The notes: generated by a model from the letters alone, not told the origin. DNA of 64,000 bases from Novosphingobium sp. 9U (GCF_902506425.1 NZ_LR732469.1:1181001-1245000), one strand, 5' to 3'; numbered from the stretch's first letter, positions 1 to 10,203 are shown. Made by a program: numbers and translations.

Positions 1-2814
1 CTTACCTTGGCCGGCGCTGCGCACGCACAGGACGTGCCGCTGAACACCAGCGGTGACGCCGCTGCTTCGGAGGACACCGCGGCGGATGCCGCCGAGGCTC
101 CGGGTGATGCGATCGTCGTCACCGGCGTGCGTGCGTCGATCGTCGGCGCCATCAACAGCCGTAAGCAGAACGTTCAGATCGTCGACTCGATCGTGGCGGA
201 GGACGTCGGCAAGTTGCCGGACAATAACGTCGTCGAGGCGCTGCAGCGCGTCACCGGCATCCAGGTCACCGATCGTGGCGGCGGCGAGGCTGGCGCCATC
301 AGCATCCGTGGCCTCACCGATCCGCTGACCACCCTCAACGGTCGCAACATCTTCACCGCGGCGGGCACTTCGTTTGCGCTGCAGGATATCTCCGCCAACC
401 TCGTCAAGAAGGTCGACGTCTACAAGACCCGCTCGGCCGACCAGATCGAGACCGGCCTTGCCGGCCAGATCGATGTTCAGACCCGCCGCCCGCTCGACTT
501 TGACGGGTTCACAATCTCGGGCTTGGCGCGCGGCGTCTACAGCGAGTTGGCGGACAAGTATAATCCCAATGCCGCGCTGCTCGTCAGCGATCGGTGGGAG
601 ACCGGCATCGGCGACATCGGCTTCCTGATCAATGCCAGCTATACGCGCACCCAGTTCCGCAACCAGGTGCTGCAGTCGGGCGCGATGGTGCCGTTCGCGA
701 CGGAGAACCCGCCTGCGGGTTCGGGTCTTACGCCGCTGCAGCGTATTTTCCCTGGTGACCGCAACCAGAACTGGACGCCCGGCCTTGACGCCGGCCTGCC
801 GACCGCGCCGGGCTCCACGCTCAACATCAACGGCGTGGCGACGCCTTACTATCTGTCGCGCGATGCCGTCATCAGCTCGGACTTGTACGGCAAGCGCACG
901 CGCCCGGCGATCAACGCCGCGCTGCAATGGGCGCCGAACGAGGACTCGGTCTACACTGCTGAATTCTTCTACACTGGGTTCAAGCAAAAGACCTTCAACA
1001 GCCTCCACTTCAGCTTTGTCGATTGGTGGGGCAACCTCGGCGCCAACCCGGGTTCGACCTTCGAGCTGTATGACGGCACCAACATCATCAAGTCGCGCCA
1101 GGTGGGCGCCGTCGCCGGCTTCAACAGCGGCGACACTGCCACCAGCAAGACCGACAGCTTCGTCTACGCCTTCAACGCCAAGTGGAACGTGGGCGAGCAT
1201 GGCAAGATTTCGGCCGACGTCGCGTACCAGGACAGCACAAACAAGACCTCGTTCTTCGCCATCCGCACCGACCGCGGACCGCTTGATATCGATGTCGATT
1301 TCAACGCTGGCGGTGGCTTGCCGTCCTTCAGCTTCGCCAACCAGGGCGTGCTGACCGACCCGTCAGCCTGGACCGTCGGCAACCTGTTCGACAGCGGCAC
1401 CAAGAACACCGGCAGCGCGCTGACCATGATGCTCGACGGCGAGTATACCTGGGACGATGGCTTCCTGCGCCGGATCAAGGCGGGCTTCCGCTATGACGAT
1501 CGTAAGGCCGCCAACTACGTGCGCGATCAGGGCGCCGGTGGCTTGGGCGTGACTCTTGCCTCGCTGGGCGCCGACGCAACCTTCACCAACAAGGGCTTCT
1601 TCGACGGCCAGGCTGATATTCCGACCAGTTGGGTTCTGGCCGACACGCGCAACATGGATCGTGACGAGATCCGCTCGCTCTACCGCTCGGTCGCGCCGGG
1701 GCTGCTGCTTTCGGATCAGCTCTCGTTCGGCCAGGTGTTCGGCATCAACGAGATCAACATGGCCGCCTATCTGATGGCCGATGGCGAGATCTCAATCTTC
1801 GGCCGTCCCTTGCAGCTGCAGGGCGGCGCCCGCTTCGTGACGATCGACACCAACTACAACTACTTCGATCGCGGCGCCGGCTTCGCGCAGACCCGCGTCG
1901 GCACGTCGTCGTCCAAGCTGCTGCCGGCGTTCACCGCCCGGTACGACATCACCGACAACCTGCGCATCCGGTTCAACTATGGCGAGACGCTGCGCCGCCC
2001 GGCCTTCGGTGACCTGAACCCGAACCCGATCCTGACCGGTGACCTCTCGCGCATCGGCTTCGGCAGCGCGAGCGCGGGCAACGCCAACCTGGGCGTGACG
2101 CACTCGAAGAACATGGACCTGGCCCTCGAGTGGTACTTCGAGCGGAATAGCGCGATCTACGTGACCGGCTTCCGTCGTGAGATCGACGGCCTCGTCGTGC
2201 CGCTGACCATCCGCGAGTTCATCCCGAACAACTACCTGCCGCGCAACGAGACCTACACCGAATTCTTCAACGTCACCCGGCCCGTCAACGCGTCGGACGG
2301 CGTGCTGAAGGGCGTGGAACTGGGCCTCACCTACTTCCCGACGTATCTGCCCGGTCCGCTGGACGGCCTCGGCTTCACAGGCAGCGCTACGGTGCTCGAT
2401 TCCGAGCAGACGATCCCGGTGACCGACGCGGTCGGCAACATCACCGGCAACACCAAGTCGGCGTTCTTCGGCGTGTCGAAGCTGTCGTACAACGCGACGC
2501 TGGCGTACGATAACGGCCCGATCGGCGCTCGCTTGTCCTACGTGTGGCGCAAGGGCTTCCTGCGGCAGAACGAGGCGCGAGCGTTCGCAAACCCGATCGG
2601 CATCTGGCGCAAGCCCGAGAAGAGCCTGGACCTGCAGCTCACCTGGAACGTCAACGACGACATCGGCGTGACCTTCGACGCGGTGAACCTCACCAAGGCG
2701 AAGCAGCAGGAGTACTACAAGTTCGGCGACGCGGGGAACGCGCAGCAGTTCAACACCACCAACCTGCTGATCGACCGGACATTCGCCGTCGGCGTACGCT
2801 TCAAGTTCGACTGA
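1..2814 (+). CDS. TonB-dependent receptor, 5' end cut by window edge
   Basis: Outer-membrane active transporter energised by TonB/ExbBD. The frame is open from base 1; the first residues (LTLAGAAHAQ) look like the end of a signal peptide, so the true start lies upstream and the TTG at 7 is not the start. A TonB-box-like IVVTG stretch comes near residue 38, then a plug with the hallmark IVAEDVGKLPDNNVVEALQR and ISIRGL segments, then about 750 residues of beta-barrel ending in VRFKFD. The plug hallmarks match the large Xanthomonas/Caulobacter-type receptor family, often linked to carbohydrate uptake. The secreted glycosidase downstream supports a glycan substrate, but the substrate itself cannot be read from the sequence. 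Confidence 0.93.
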   Translation, partial: LTLAGAAHAQDVPLNTSGDAAASEDTAADAAEAPGDAIVVTGVRASIVGAINSRKQNVQIVDSIVAEDVGKLPDNNVVEALQRVTGIQVTDRGGGEAGAISIRGLTDPLTTLNGRNIFTAAGTSFALQDISANLVKKVDVYKTRSADQIETGLAGQIDVQTRRPLDFDGFTISGLARGVYSELADKYNPNAALLVSDRWETGIGDIGFLINASYTRTQFRNQVLQSGAMVPFATENPPAGSGLTPLQRIFPGDRNQNWTPGLDAGLPTAPGSTLNINGVATPYYLSRDAVISSDLYGKRTRPAINAALQWAPNEDSVYTAEFFYTGFKQKTFNSLHFSFVDWWGNLGANPGSTFELYDGTNIIKSRQVGAVAGFNSGDTATSKTDSFVYAFNAKWNVGEHGKISADVAYQDSTNKTSFFAIRTDRGPLDIDVDFNAGGGLPSFSFANQGVLTDPSAWTVGNLFDSGTKNTGSALTMMLDGEYTWDDGFLRRIKAGFRYDDRKAANYVRDQGAGGLGVTLASLGADATFTNKGFFDGQADIPTSWVLADTRNMDRDEIRSLYRSVAPGLLLSDQLSFGQVFGINEINMAAYLMADGEISIFGRPLQLQGGARFVTIDTNYNYFDRGAGFAQTRVGTSSSKLLPAFTARYDITDNLRIRFNYGETLRRPAFGDLNPNPILTGDLSRIGFGSASAGNANLGVTHSKNMDLALEWYFERNSAIYVTGFRREIDGLVVPLTIREFIPNNYLPRNETYTEFFNVTRPVNASDGVLKGVELGLTYFPTYLPGPLDGLGFTGSATVLDSEQTIPVTDAVGNITGNTKSAFFGVSKLSYNATLAYDNGPIGARLSYVWRKGFLRQNEARAFANPIGIWRKPEKSLDLQLTWNVNDDIGVTFDAVNLTKAKQQEYYKFGDAGNAQQFNTTNLLIDRTFAVGVRFKFD

Positions 2815-2820
2815 TCCGGT

Positions 2821-2860
2821 GCGACACCGGGCCTTGGCACAGAGCCAGGCCCGGTGTCGC
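2821..2860 (+). terminator. Hairpin after the TonB-dependent receptor gene
   Basis: A perfect 14-bp inverted repeat (GCGACACCGGGCCT at 2821-2834, complement at 2847-2860) encloses a 12-nt loop and begins 6 nt after the receptor stop. No T-run follows, so it may act as a terminator or as an mRNA-stabilising structure between the receptor and the glycosidase gene. Confidence 0.55.
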
Positions 2861-2958
2861 GCTGAGGGCGGCCGCGCCTCTTCGCTCTTCCCCCTCCCTC
2901 CGGCGGAAGGCGCGGCCGCCTTGATTTTCCAGATAGCCTGCACAGCGGCGAGATAGCG

Positions 2959-4977
2959 ATGCGCAAGAGCCTGCGAGCCTTCCTGGTTTCGGCCGCTCTG
3001 CTGATGCAGGCGCCAGCGGCAGTTGCTCATTCCGAGCCCGCACTCGATCGCGCCAGGATTGCGCACGAACGGTTCGGCAATGACGCCCCGTGGTTTGTCG
3101 AGCGCATTCCCTTCATCGAGACGGCCGATCCGCGGATTGACGCCGTCTACTACTACCGCTGGGGCTTGTTTCGCGCTCACCAGCGCGATCTGGGTGCGCA
3201 GGGATACATCACCACCGAGTTCGCGGACGACGTGGACTGGCAGCGCCAGCCTTACGCCAGCCTCAACGATGCCAGCGGTTTCCACATCGCGGAAGGGCGC
3301 TGGCTGAACGACCGCCGCTTTACCGCGGACTACGTCGACTTCATGTACACCGGCGGCAACGATCGCCATTTCACCGACTACATGGCAGACTCGGTGTGGG
3401 GCCGATATCTGGTCGACGGCGACCGTCAGGCCGTGCTCAAGCACCTGCCGGTCATGCGCCACATCTACCGGTTGTGGGACGAGAAGTTCGACTTCGACAA
3501 GGGCCTTTACTTCGTGGAGCCGCTGCTGGACGCGACCGAATACACCGTGTCCTCTATCGATGCGTCGGGCGGCAAGGACGGCTTCCGCGGCGGCGACGCG
3601 TTCAGGCCGTCGATCAACAGCTACATGTTCGCCAATGCGCGAGCCCTGGCGGAAATGGCGGCGCTTGCAGGCGACCAGGCCATGGCGCGCGAGTATGCCG
3701 ATCGGACCGAGGCCATCCGCGCGAAAGTGCTGGCGGCGCTGTGGAACCCCAAGCTGGAGCACTTCGCAGACAGGCACCAGCTCACCAACGAACACGTCAA
3801 GTATTGGGACCCGATCCGCAATCGTGAGCTGGTGGGCTACGTGCCGTGGATGTTCGATCTGGTCCCGGACGATGCCGGGTATGCGAAGGCTTGGGCGCAC
3901 CTTCTCGATCCGGCATCGCTGGCCGGCAAGGCGGGCATGCGAACGGTCGAGAACAACTACCCGTACTACATGCGCCAGTACCGCTATCTTGGCCCTCAGC
4001 CGGAGTGTCAGTGGAATGGGCCGATCTGGCCGTACCAGACCACGCAAGTGCTGACGGCAATGGCCAACCTGCTCGACCACTACCGGCAGCAAGGCCCCAT
4101 CACGCGCGCCGACTGGATGCGGCTGCTGCGCCAGTACACCCAGCTTCACTACCAGGGCGACAAGCTCGACTTGGAGGAAGACTACGATCCAGAGACCGGC
4201 GCACCGATCGTCGGCCTGGATCGCAGCCATCATTATTTCCACTCCGGCTACGTCGACTTAATCCTCACCGGGCTCGTCGGCATTCGTCCCCGCGCGGACG
4301 ACGTGCTGGAGGTTAATCCGCTGCTGCCACCGCAAGGCGATCAGGCGCTGCCGTGGTTCCGCATCGAGCGGGTGCCCTATCACGGGCACGAAATCGCGGT
4401 TCGATGGGACGCCGACGGCAGCCACTTTGGAGAGGGCAGGGGCCTCGCCATCATGGTCGACGGTCGTGAGGTCGCGAGCCGCGGCGACCTTGGCCGCTTA
4501 CAGGTCCCTCTCGCCCGCAAGCGCAATGTCCCGATCATGCGCGAAGAGAACCTGGCGGTGCAGCTGGTGCGCGCTGGCTATCCGCGGCCCAGCGCGTCTT
4601 CCGGTGCAGACCCGGAGAAATTGCACGACGCGGTCGACGGGCGGGTGTGGTTCTATCCGGAACTGCCGAACGGATGGGACTCGGACGCCACGCCCAAGCA
4701 GCAGTGGTACGCGCTCGATTTCGCAAAGGCGGTCTCTGTGGGCCGCGTCGGACTGGCCTTCTACGAGGACGGCAAGCGCTTTTCCGCCCCCAAGCGGGTC
4801 TCGATCGAGCTGTGGCAGGGCGGCCAATGGCGGTCGGTTGATGAGGCCAAGCCAGTCGCCAACGGCGTGACCTCGCTGCGCTGGCCAGTTACGAGCACGA
4901 CGCGGCTTCGCGTGCGCATGCTGCCAAGTGGCCGGGACGCGATCCGACTGGTCGAGCTGAAGGCGTTCGCCAGCTAG
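2959..4977 (+). CDS. Secreted (alpha/alpha)6 glycoside hydrolase, MGH1/GH63-like, with C-terminal discoidin-like domain
   Basis: Predicted exported glycosidase of 672 aa. A signal peptide (residues 1-23, hydrophobic core FLVSAALLMQ, cleavage after AVA) is followed by a six-hairpin catalytic domain with the family-typical stretches SINSYMFANARALAEM (about 215) and ECQWNGPIWPYQTTQ (about 349), and an acidic LEEDYDPETG. The last ~140 residues look like a beta-sandwich of the F5/8 type C (discoidin) kind. The gene lies 144 nt behind a TonB-dependent receptor, consistent with a small glycan-use locus. Start: first ATG before the signal peptide. Family assignment is by motif recognition; the sugar specificity is unknown. 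Confidence 0.8.
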   Translation: MRKSLRAFLVSAALLMQAPAAVAHSEPALDRARIAHERFGNDAPWFVERIPFIETADPRIDAVYYYRWGLFRAHQRDLGAQGYITTEFADDVDWQRQPYASLNDASGFHIAEGRWLNDRRFTADYVDFMYTGGNDRHFTDYMADSVWGRYLVDGDRQAVLKHLPVMRHIYRLWDEKFDFDKGLYFVEPLLDATEYTVSSIDASGGKDGFRGGDAFRPSINSYMFANARALAEMAALAGDQAMAREYADRTEAIRAKVLAALWNPKLEHFADRHQLTNEHVKYWDPIRNRELVGYVPWMFDLVPDDAGYAKAWAHLLDPASLAGKAGMRTVENNYPYYMRQYRYLGPQPECQWNGPIWPYQTTQVLTAMANLLDHYRQQGPITRADWMRLLRQYTQLHYQGDKLDLEEDYDPETGAPIVGLDRSHHYFHSGYVDLILTGLVGIRPRADDVLEVNPLLPPQGDQALPWFRIERVPYHGHEIAVRWDADGSHFGEGRGLAIMVDGREVASRGDLGRLQVPLARKRNVPIMREENLAVQLVRAGYPRPSASSGADPEKLHDAVDGRVWFYPELPNGWDSDATPKQQWYALDFAKAVSVGRVGLAFYEDGKRFSAPKRVSIELWQGGQWRSVDEAKPVANGVTSLRWPVTSTTRLRVRMLPSGRDAIRLVELKAFAS

Positions 4978-5160
4978 GCAGACCTAAACGGCTCGGACGT
5001 CGTATGCAGCGCCGATGGTCGCCACCGGAATCTACAAACATCGTGTCGAGCACTTTGCGACGACATGCTCGGGCATGATCGAGCCCAGAGAGCGGTCGCC
5101 AGAAGGTCAAACGTCCGTGCGTGCCTTGTAACTCTGCGATCGAGGACCAAGACGATCGGC

Positions 5161-6759
5161 ATGGACTCTTTTTCCTCTCGTTTCAGGCCGCACCTGCTAC
5201 GCCCGCGGCGCCGCGGCATCGCATCAGTCAACTCCGAAGTGCGCGACGGCATCGTGCCGGCCGCCGACCGGATCGCGCAAACTCCCCACACGGAAGATCG
5301 GGAGCCGCGAGGGGCCAACTACCGTACGGTGGCGCTCATCATTGCCTGCGCCATGTTCATGGAGAACTTGGACGCGACCGTGCTGGCGACGGCCTTGCCG
5401 ACGATGGCCCGCGATCTGGGCGTCAAGGCACCGGAGATGAGCGTCACGCTCACCTCCTACCTTCTTGCGCTCGCCGTCTTCATCCCGGCATCCGGGGCTG
5501 CTGCGGATCGCTTCGGCGCAAAGAACGTGTTCCGCGCGGCGATCGCGCTGTTCGTAGCCGGCTCGATTGCCTGCGGGCTGGCGCCCAGCCTTGAGGGCAT
5601 GACGATCGCCCGCTTCGTGCAGGGCATGGGGGGTGCCATGATGATGCCCGTCGGCCGCCTGGTGCTGCTGCGGTCCGTCGCCAAGCGCGACATGGTCTCC
5701 GCAATGTCCTGGCTGATCATGCCGGCACTGATCGGGCCTATCATGGGGCCACCGCTGGGCGGCTTCATCGTCACCTATCTGGACTGGCGCTGGATCTTCT
5801 GGCTGAACCTGCCGATCGGCTTCGCCGGCATTCTTCTGGTCGGCCGCTTCATCGCCGACGTGCGCGAGCCGCTGCAGCATACCTTCGACCGCGGCGGCTT
5901 CGCGCTTTCAGCTGTGGCTCTGGGCTGCCTGCTTGCCGGCTTTGAGATGGCGAGCCGGTCCGGCAGTGGTCGCCTAGCTGCATCGCTGATCACTGTGGGA
6001 GCAGTCGCAGGCGCGCTTTACCTACGCCACGCCAGGCGCGTCGATCATCCGGTCCTCGATACCTCGCTGATGGCAGTACCGACGTTCCGACTGTCCGTGA
6101 TCGGCGGGTCGTTCACGCGGATCACCCAAGGTGCGCAACCGTTCCTGCTCCCTTTGATGATGCAGCTGGCATTCGGCCTCTCGGCTGCCGAGAGCGGGGC
6201 TATGACACTAGCGACGGCGATAGGTTCCTTCGGCATGAAGGGCATCGCACCGCGCCTGCTGCGACGGTTCGGCTTTCGGTCGAGCCTGATCTGGATGGGG
6301 CTTTTCGGCACGGCCGCCTATGCGGCCTGCGGGCTGTTCCGTCCCGAATGGCCGCTGCCCGCCGTGTTCGCGGTGATGCTCGTCTCAGGGTTCCTGCTGT
6401 CGTTCCAGTTCACGGCCTACAACACCATCGCCTACGACGAGATCGGCAAGGAGCGGATGAGCGCCGCGACGAGCTTCTACGCCACGTTCCAGCAGCTCAT
6501 GCTATCCCTGGGCATCTGCATGGGAGCCACCGCGCTTCACGCCTCGATGACCCTGCGAGGCCATGCCAGGCCCGAGTTCAGCGACTTCTCCGCCGCGTTC
6601 TGGGTCGTGACGATGATGTCCATGCTCGCGCTGTTCGCGAACTTGCGCTTCGATGAGAAGCGCCGGAGCAGAGATCAGCGGACAAGGCGGGTGAACGTGC
6701 GTGATCAAGAGCCCGCAAGCGGAGAGCGCAGAGGCTCAGCGACTACTCAGGCTGCATAG
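5161..6759 (+). CDS. MFS transporter, DHA2 (EmrB/QacA-like) type
   Basis: Inner-membrane proton-driven exporter of 532 aa. It has a basic N-terminal tail of about 65 residues, then MENLDATVLATALPTM (the DHA drug-antiporter opening motif, TM1), a motif-A-like segment GAAADRFGAKNVF, and IMGPPLGGFI (motif C-like), with many later hydrophobic segments. The frame is open upstream to an ATG at 5065, but no ribosome site precedes that codon. The ATG at 5161 shortens the odd arginine-rich extension; the true start could be further downstream. The gene stands alone, with 183 nt upstream and a tRNA downstream. Substrate unknown; a multidrug or metabolite exporter is the usual annotation. Confidence 0.85.
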   Translation: MDSFSSRFRPHLLRPRRRGIASVNSEVRDGIVPAADRIAQTPHTEDREPRGANYRTVALIIACAMFMENLDATVLATALPTMARDLGVKAPEMSVTLTSYLLALAVFIPASGAAADRFGAKNVFRAAIALFVAGSIACGLAPSLEGMTIARFVQGMGGAMMMPVGRLVLLRSVAKRDMVSAMSWLIMPALIGPIMGPPLGGFIVTYLDWRWIFWLNLPIGFAGILLVGRFIADVREPLQHTFDRGGFALSAVALGCLLAGFEMASRSGSGRLAASLITVGAVAGALYLRHARRVDHPVLDTSLMAVPTFRLSVIGGSFTRITQGAQPFLLPLMMQLAFGLSAAESGAMTLATAIGSFGMKGIAPRLLRRFGFRSSLIWMGLFGTAAYAACGLFRPEWPLPAVFAVMLVSGFLLSFQFTAYNTIAYDEIGKERMSAATSFYATFQQLMLSLGICMGATALHASMTLRGHARPEFSDFSAAFWVVTMMSMLALFANLRFDEKRRSRDQRTRRVNVRDQEPASGERRGSATTQAA

Positions 6760-6785
6760 CAGCAGCCGTGCCGAAGTTGGCCGAG

Positions 6786-6806
6786 GTGGCGAAATGCCGC
6801 CACTTT
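6786..6806 (+). terminator. Weak terminator after the MFS gene
   Basis: A 6-bp stem (GTGGCG/CGCCAC, loop AAATGC) is followed by TTT, 27 nt after the MFS stop and before the converging tRNA gene. Confidence 0.35.
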
Positions 6807-6828
6807 GATGACCTGAGAAGGGATAAGG

Positions 6829-6904
<76 letters not shown>

Positions 6905-7015
6905 ACACTGCCGTTTCGCTGCGGCCTTTCGGCCACCCCGTTGCGGCGGGAGCGGTCCCTTTAGCGAGTTTGCCGCGGTTGGGAAGAGCTTTTTTGGCTC
7001 TCTCGCAAATTGTTT

Positions 7016-8128
7016 TCAGCTCAGCCCGCTGGGGCGGCGCTGCCAGCGGCTGACAGCCATGATCGTGCCCACGCAGATCATGTTCGTCATCATTGAGGAG
7101 CCGCCGTGGCTCATGAACGGCAGGGGAATGCCGACCACCGGCGCGAGGCCCATGACCATCATGAGGTTGATCGCGACGTAGAAGAAGATCGTCAGCGCCA
7201 TGCCCGCGGCCAGCAGTCTTGAAAATCGGTCCGTGCTGTTGCGCGCCACCCTCAGGCCCCAACTGAGGAGGATGGCGAAGACAGTGAGCACGAACAACCC
7301 GCCCAGCATGCCCCACTCCTCCGACATCGTCGCGAACACGAAGTCGGTGTGGGATTCTGGCAGGTAGTCCAGGTGGCTCTGCGACCCGTTGCCGAAGCCC
7401 TTGCCGAAGAACCCGCCCGAACCGATTGCGATTTTGGACTGGGTGATGTGGTAGCCGGTGCCCAGGGGATCGCTTTCGGGGTCGAGGAAAACCAGCACGC
7501 GGTTGCGCTGGTAGTCGTGGAGCAGGGTGAAGAAGGCAATCGGGGCCACGACCGCCGCCGCGCCCACCGCGCTGAGGAACCACCAGAGCGGCAGTCCGGC
7601 CAGGAACATGGTGACCACTCCGCCGAAGCAGATCGCCAGCGCGGTGCCGAGGTCGGGCTGGATCATCACCAGCACCGCAGGCAAGCCGATCAGCGCTCCG
7701 GCCGGTACCAGGCCGCGCCAGCTGGCGGTGATCGAAGCGGGAAGGGTGTCGTAAAAGCGGGCGAGGACAAGGACGATGCCGGGCTTCATCAGCTCGGACG
7801 GTTGAAGCGTCATGAAGCCCAGGTTCAACCACCGCTGGCTGCCGCCTCCGACCGCGCCGAGCAACTCGACCAGCACCAGCAGGAACAGGATCGCGCCGTA
7901 GATCGGATAAGCGGCCAGCTTGAACAGATCGCGCGGCACCCGGCTGAGCATAACGGCGGCGAACAGAAACACGCAGAAGCGCAGGACGTGGTTCAGCGAG
8001 TACGGCTGCAAGTGCCCACCGGCTGCGGAATAGAGCACCGCCGAGCCGAGCGAGACGAGAGCGGCGAGCGGGATCAACACCTGCCAAGGCTGGCGGGCGA
8101 TCGTATCGGGCACGATCGAGCGGCTCAT
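7016..8128 (-). CDS. rodA: Rod shape-determining protein RodA (SEDS peptidoglycan glycosyltransferase)
   Basis: Membrane-embedded SEDS glycosyltransferase that polymerises lipid II with PBP2 during cell elongation; 370 aa with about ten hydrophobic segments. Family hallmarks seen: WLNLGFMTLQPSELMKP, QPDLGTA, and near the C-terminus GLAPVVGIPLPFMSHGGSS. The start ATG at 8128 overlaps the last base of the mrdA stop (TGATG), which indicates translational coupling, so the longer upstream reading frame is not used. It is the last gene of mreBCD-mrdA-rodA and is followed by tRNA-Lys. Confidence 0.97.
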   Translation of the reverse strand: MSRSIVPDTIARQPWQVLIPLAALVSLGSAVLYSAAGGHLQPYSLNHVLRFCVFLFAAVMLSRVPRDLFKLAAYPIYGAILFLLVLVELLGAVGGGSQRWLNLGFMTLQPSELMKPGIVLVLARFYDTLPASITASWRGLVPAGALIGLPAVLVMIQPDLGTALAICFGGVVTMFLAGLPLWWFLSAVGAAAVVAPIAFFTLLHDYQRNRVLVFLDPESDPLGTGYHITQSKIAIGSGGFFGKGFGNGSQSHLDYLPESHTDFVFATMSEEWGMLGGLFVLTVFAILLSWGLRVARNSTDRFSRLLAAGMALTIFFYVAINLMMVMGLAPVVGIPLPFMSHGGSSMMTNMICVGTIMAVSRWQRRPSGLS

Positions 8129-10203
8129 CAGTCGGCTCCGGCTGGGGGTGCGATGTTGATGGCGGGTGCCGCGGCTTCGGTGTTCGGTGGCGTCGGGGGC
8201 AGCGCCACCGGCTCGGGCGGCGGCGTCTGCGCATCGTGGAGGATGGGCTGATTGGGATTGGGCGCCTGGTCCGCGGCCTGGACATTGGCGTCGGAGGGGG
8301 CTGCCGGTGCTCCACCGCCATAGGCTGCCGAGTAGGCGCGGTACTTGGCGTCGAGCCGCTGCTGCGCGGTGCCGCCCCACTGCTTCTCGTAGTCGTGCAG
8401 CACTTCTACCGCTTTGCCGGGATCGAAGAGGTAGGTCATGACATCGCGTGCAATCGGGTAGGCGGCGCCGGAGCCGCCGCCATGCTCGACCAGGGCCGCG
8501 ACTGCATAGCGGGGCTTGTCGGCGGGGGCGAAGCAGATGAAGTGGCCGTGATCACGGTGCTTCCACAGGCCGCCCTTGCCGTTGCCGATGTTCAGGCCAA
8601 CGACCTGGGCGGTACCGGTCTTGCCGGCGAGAAGGATGTCTTTCATCGGCAGCGCCGCCTTGTGCGCGGTGCCTGGCCCATTGACCACGTCCGACATCGC
8701 CTTGTGGATCAGGTCCAGGTGCTCTTGCGGGATGCCGAGTGACTGTGCCTGCGGCGGATGATCGGAGTGCAGCATGCGAGGCATCAGCTTGCGGCCCGAA
8801 GCAATGCGCGATGCCATGACCGCCTGCTGCAATGGATTGACCAGAAAGTACCCCTGGCCGATCGTCGCATTCACGGTGTCGTAGATTGCCCAATCACGAT
8901 CGTACTTGCGCTTCTTCCAGGCCGGGTCCGGAACGGTACCATAGGACTGACCGACGACCGGCAACTCGAACTCCTGTCCGAGCCCTAAGCGCCTCGCCAT
9001 GGCCGCGATCGGGTCCATGCCGATGCGCTGGGCGAAGTGGTAGAAGTAGACGTCGCAGCTCTGGTAGATGCCCTTCGACATGTTGACCATGCCGTGGCCG
9101 CGCCGGTTCCAGCAGTGGAACACGCGGTTGCCGACGCGCAAGCCGCCGCCGCAGAACACGCTCTCCTCTGGGTGGAGCCCGGCTTCCAAGAACGAGAGCG
9201 CCACCATCGGCTTCACCGTCGAGCCAGGCGGATAGAGCCCGCGCAGGACCTTGTTGCGCAAGGGCACGTGATCGTCGTCCGCCAGCATCTTCCACTCGAT
9301 CCGGCCGATGCCATCGGAGAAGCTGTTGGGATCGTAGCTGGGCATCGATGCCATCGCCAGCACGTCGCCCGTGTGGCAGTCCATCGCCACCACCGCGCCG
9401 GACTCGAGACCGATCCGGCGCGAGGCATAGTCCTGCAGCGGGCCGTCGATGGTCAGCTTGATCGGCTTGCCCGGGATGTCCTCTCGCGTTTCAAGATCTC
9501 GCACTACGCGACCGCCGGCGGTCACTTCGACACGCCGTGCGCCGGGATAACCGCGCACTTCCTTCTCGAAGATCTTCTCCAAGCCGTCCTTGCCGACCTT
9601 GTAGCCGGGCGTGACGAGGAGCGGGTCCTTCTCCTTCTCGTACTCTTCCGCCGAGGCCGCGCCGACGTAGCCGACCAGATGCCCGACGCTGGGACCGGTG
9701 GGATAGAACCGTGAAAAGCCGCGCTGTGTCACGACGCCGGGCAGGTCGGGCAGGCGCACGCTGACGGCGGCGAAGCGGTCCCAATCGAGACCGGTCTTCA
9801 CCTCGACCGGGGCGAAGCCGTGCGACTTCTCCAGCTTGTCCTTCAGGTCCTGGATGTCGACGGGTGTCAGTTGCAGAAGGCGCGACAGCTCGCCGATCGT
9901 CTGCGCCTCGTCGGTCATTCGATCGGGAATGACGTCGACGCGGAAGTCGGCGCGATTGGAGGCAAGTGGCGAACCATGGCGGTCGAGGATCCACCCCCGC
10001 CGCGGCGGGATCAGCGACAGGTTGACGCGGTTGCTCTCGGACTCAAGCTTGTACTTCTCGTTCTGCGCAATGGCGAGATAGCCGAGCCGGCTTGCGAGCA
10101 GGACGCCGATCCCGCCCTGGATGCCGCCCACGACCAAGCTGCGCCGGTCGAAACTGTTGCGCAGCGTCGCCATGCTCACATGGCGCGATCGGAAGAGGCT
10201 CAT
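8128..10203 (-). CDS. mrdA: Penicillin-binding protein 2 (elongasome transpeptidase)
   Basis: Class B PBP that crosslinks peptidoglycan in the lateral wall together with RodA; 691 aa. One N-terminal membrane anchor (about 22-40), a PBP dimerisation domain, then the transpeptidase with active-site motif STVK (Ser328-Lys331), QSCDVYFYH in the second-motif region, and KTGTAQ (Lys528). The C-terminal ~70 residues are Pro/Ala/Gln-rich and look disordered. The ATG at 10203 forms a 4-nt ATGA overlap with the mreD stop, which fixes the start; the frame runs on upstream only because it shadows mreD. Confidence 0.97.
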   Translation of the reverse strand: MSLFRSRHVSMATLRNSFDRRSLVVGGIQGGIGVLLASRLGYLAIAQNEKYKLESESNRVNLSLIPPRRGWILDRHGSPLASNRADFRVDVIPDRMTDEAQTIGELSRLLQLTPVDIQDLKDKLEKSHGFAPVEVKTGLDWDRFAAVSVRLPDLPGVVTQRGFSRFYPTGPSVGHLVGYVGAASAEEYEKEKDPLLVTPGYKVGKDGLEKIFEKEVRGYPGARRVEVTAGGRVVRDLETREDIPGKPIKLTIDGPLQDYASRRIGLESGAVVAMDCHTGDVLAMASMPSYDPNSFSDGIGRIEWKMLADDDHVPLRNKVLRGLYPPGSTVKPMVALSFLEAGLHPEESVFCGGGLRVGNRVFHCWNRRGHGMVNMSKGIYQSCDVYFYHFAQRIGMDPIAAMARRLGLGQEFELPVVGQSYGTVPDPAWKKRKYDRDWAIYDTVNATIGQGYFLVNPLQQAVMASRIASGRKLMPRMLHSDHPPQAQSLGIPQEHLDLIHKAMSDVVNGPGTAHKAALPMKDILLAGKTGTAQVVGLNIGNGKGGLWKHRDHGHFICFAPADKPRYAVAALVEHGGGSGAAYPIARDVMTYLFDPGKAVEVLHDYEKQWGGTAQQRLDAKYRAYSAAYGGGAPAAPSDANVQAADQAPNPNQPILHDAQTPPPEPVALPPTPPNTEAAAPAINIAPPAGAD

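Noticed and set aside
1792..4242. Minus-strand open frame of over 800 codons opposite the receptor and glycosidase genes
   Set aside because: It runs antisense to two well-supported genes, has the Val/Arg/His-rich composition expected of a reversed GC-rich coding strand, and shows no recognisable domain.
5065..5160. Upstream ATG for the MFS exporter
   Set aside because: No ribosome site and an Arg-rich extension unlike the family; the start was moved to 5161.
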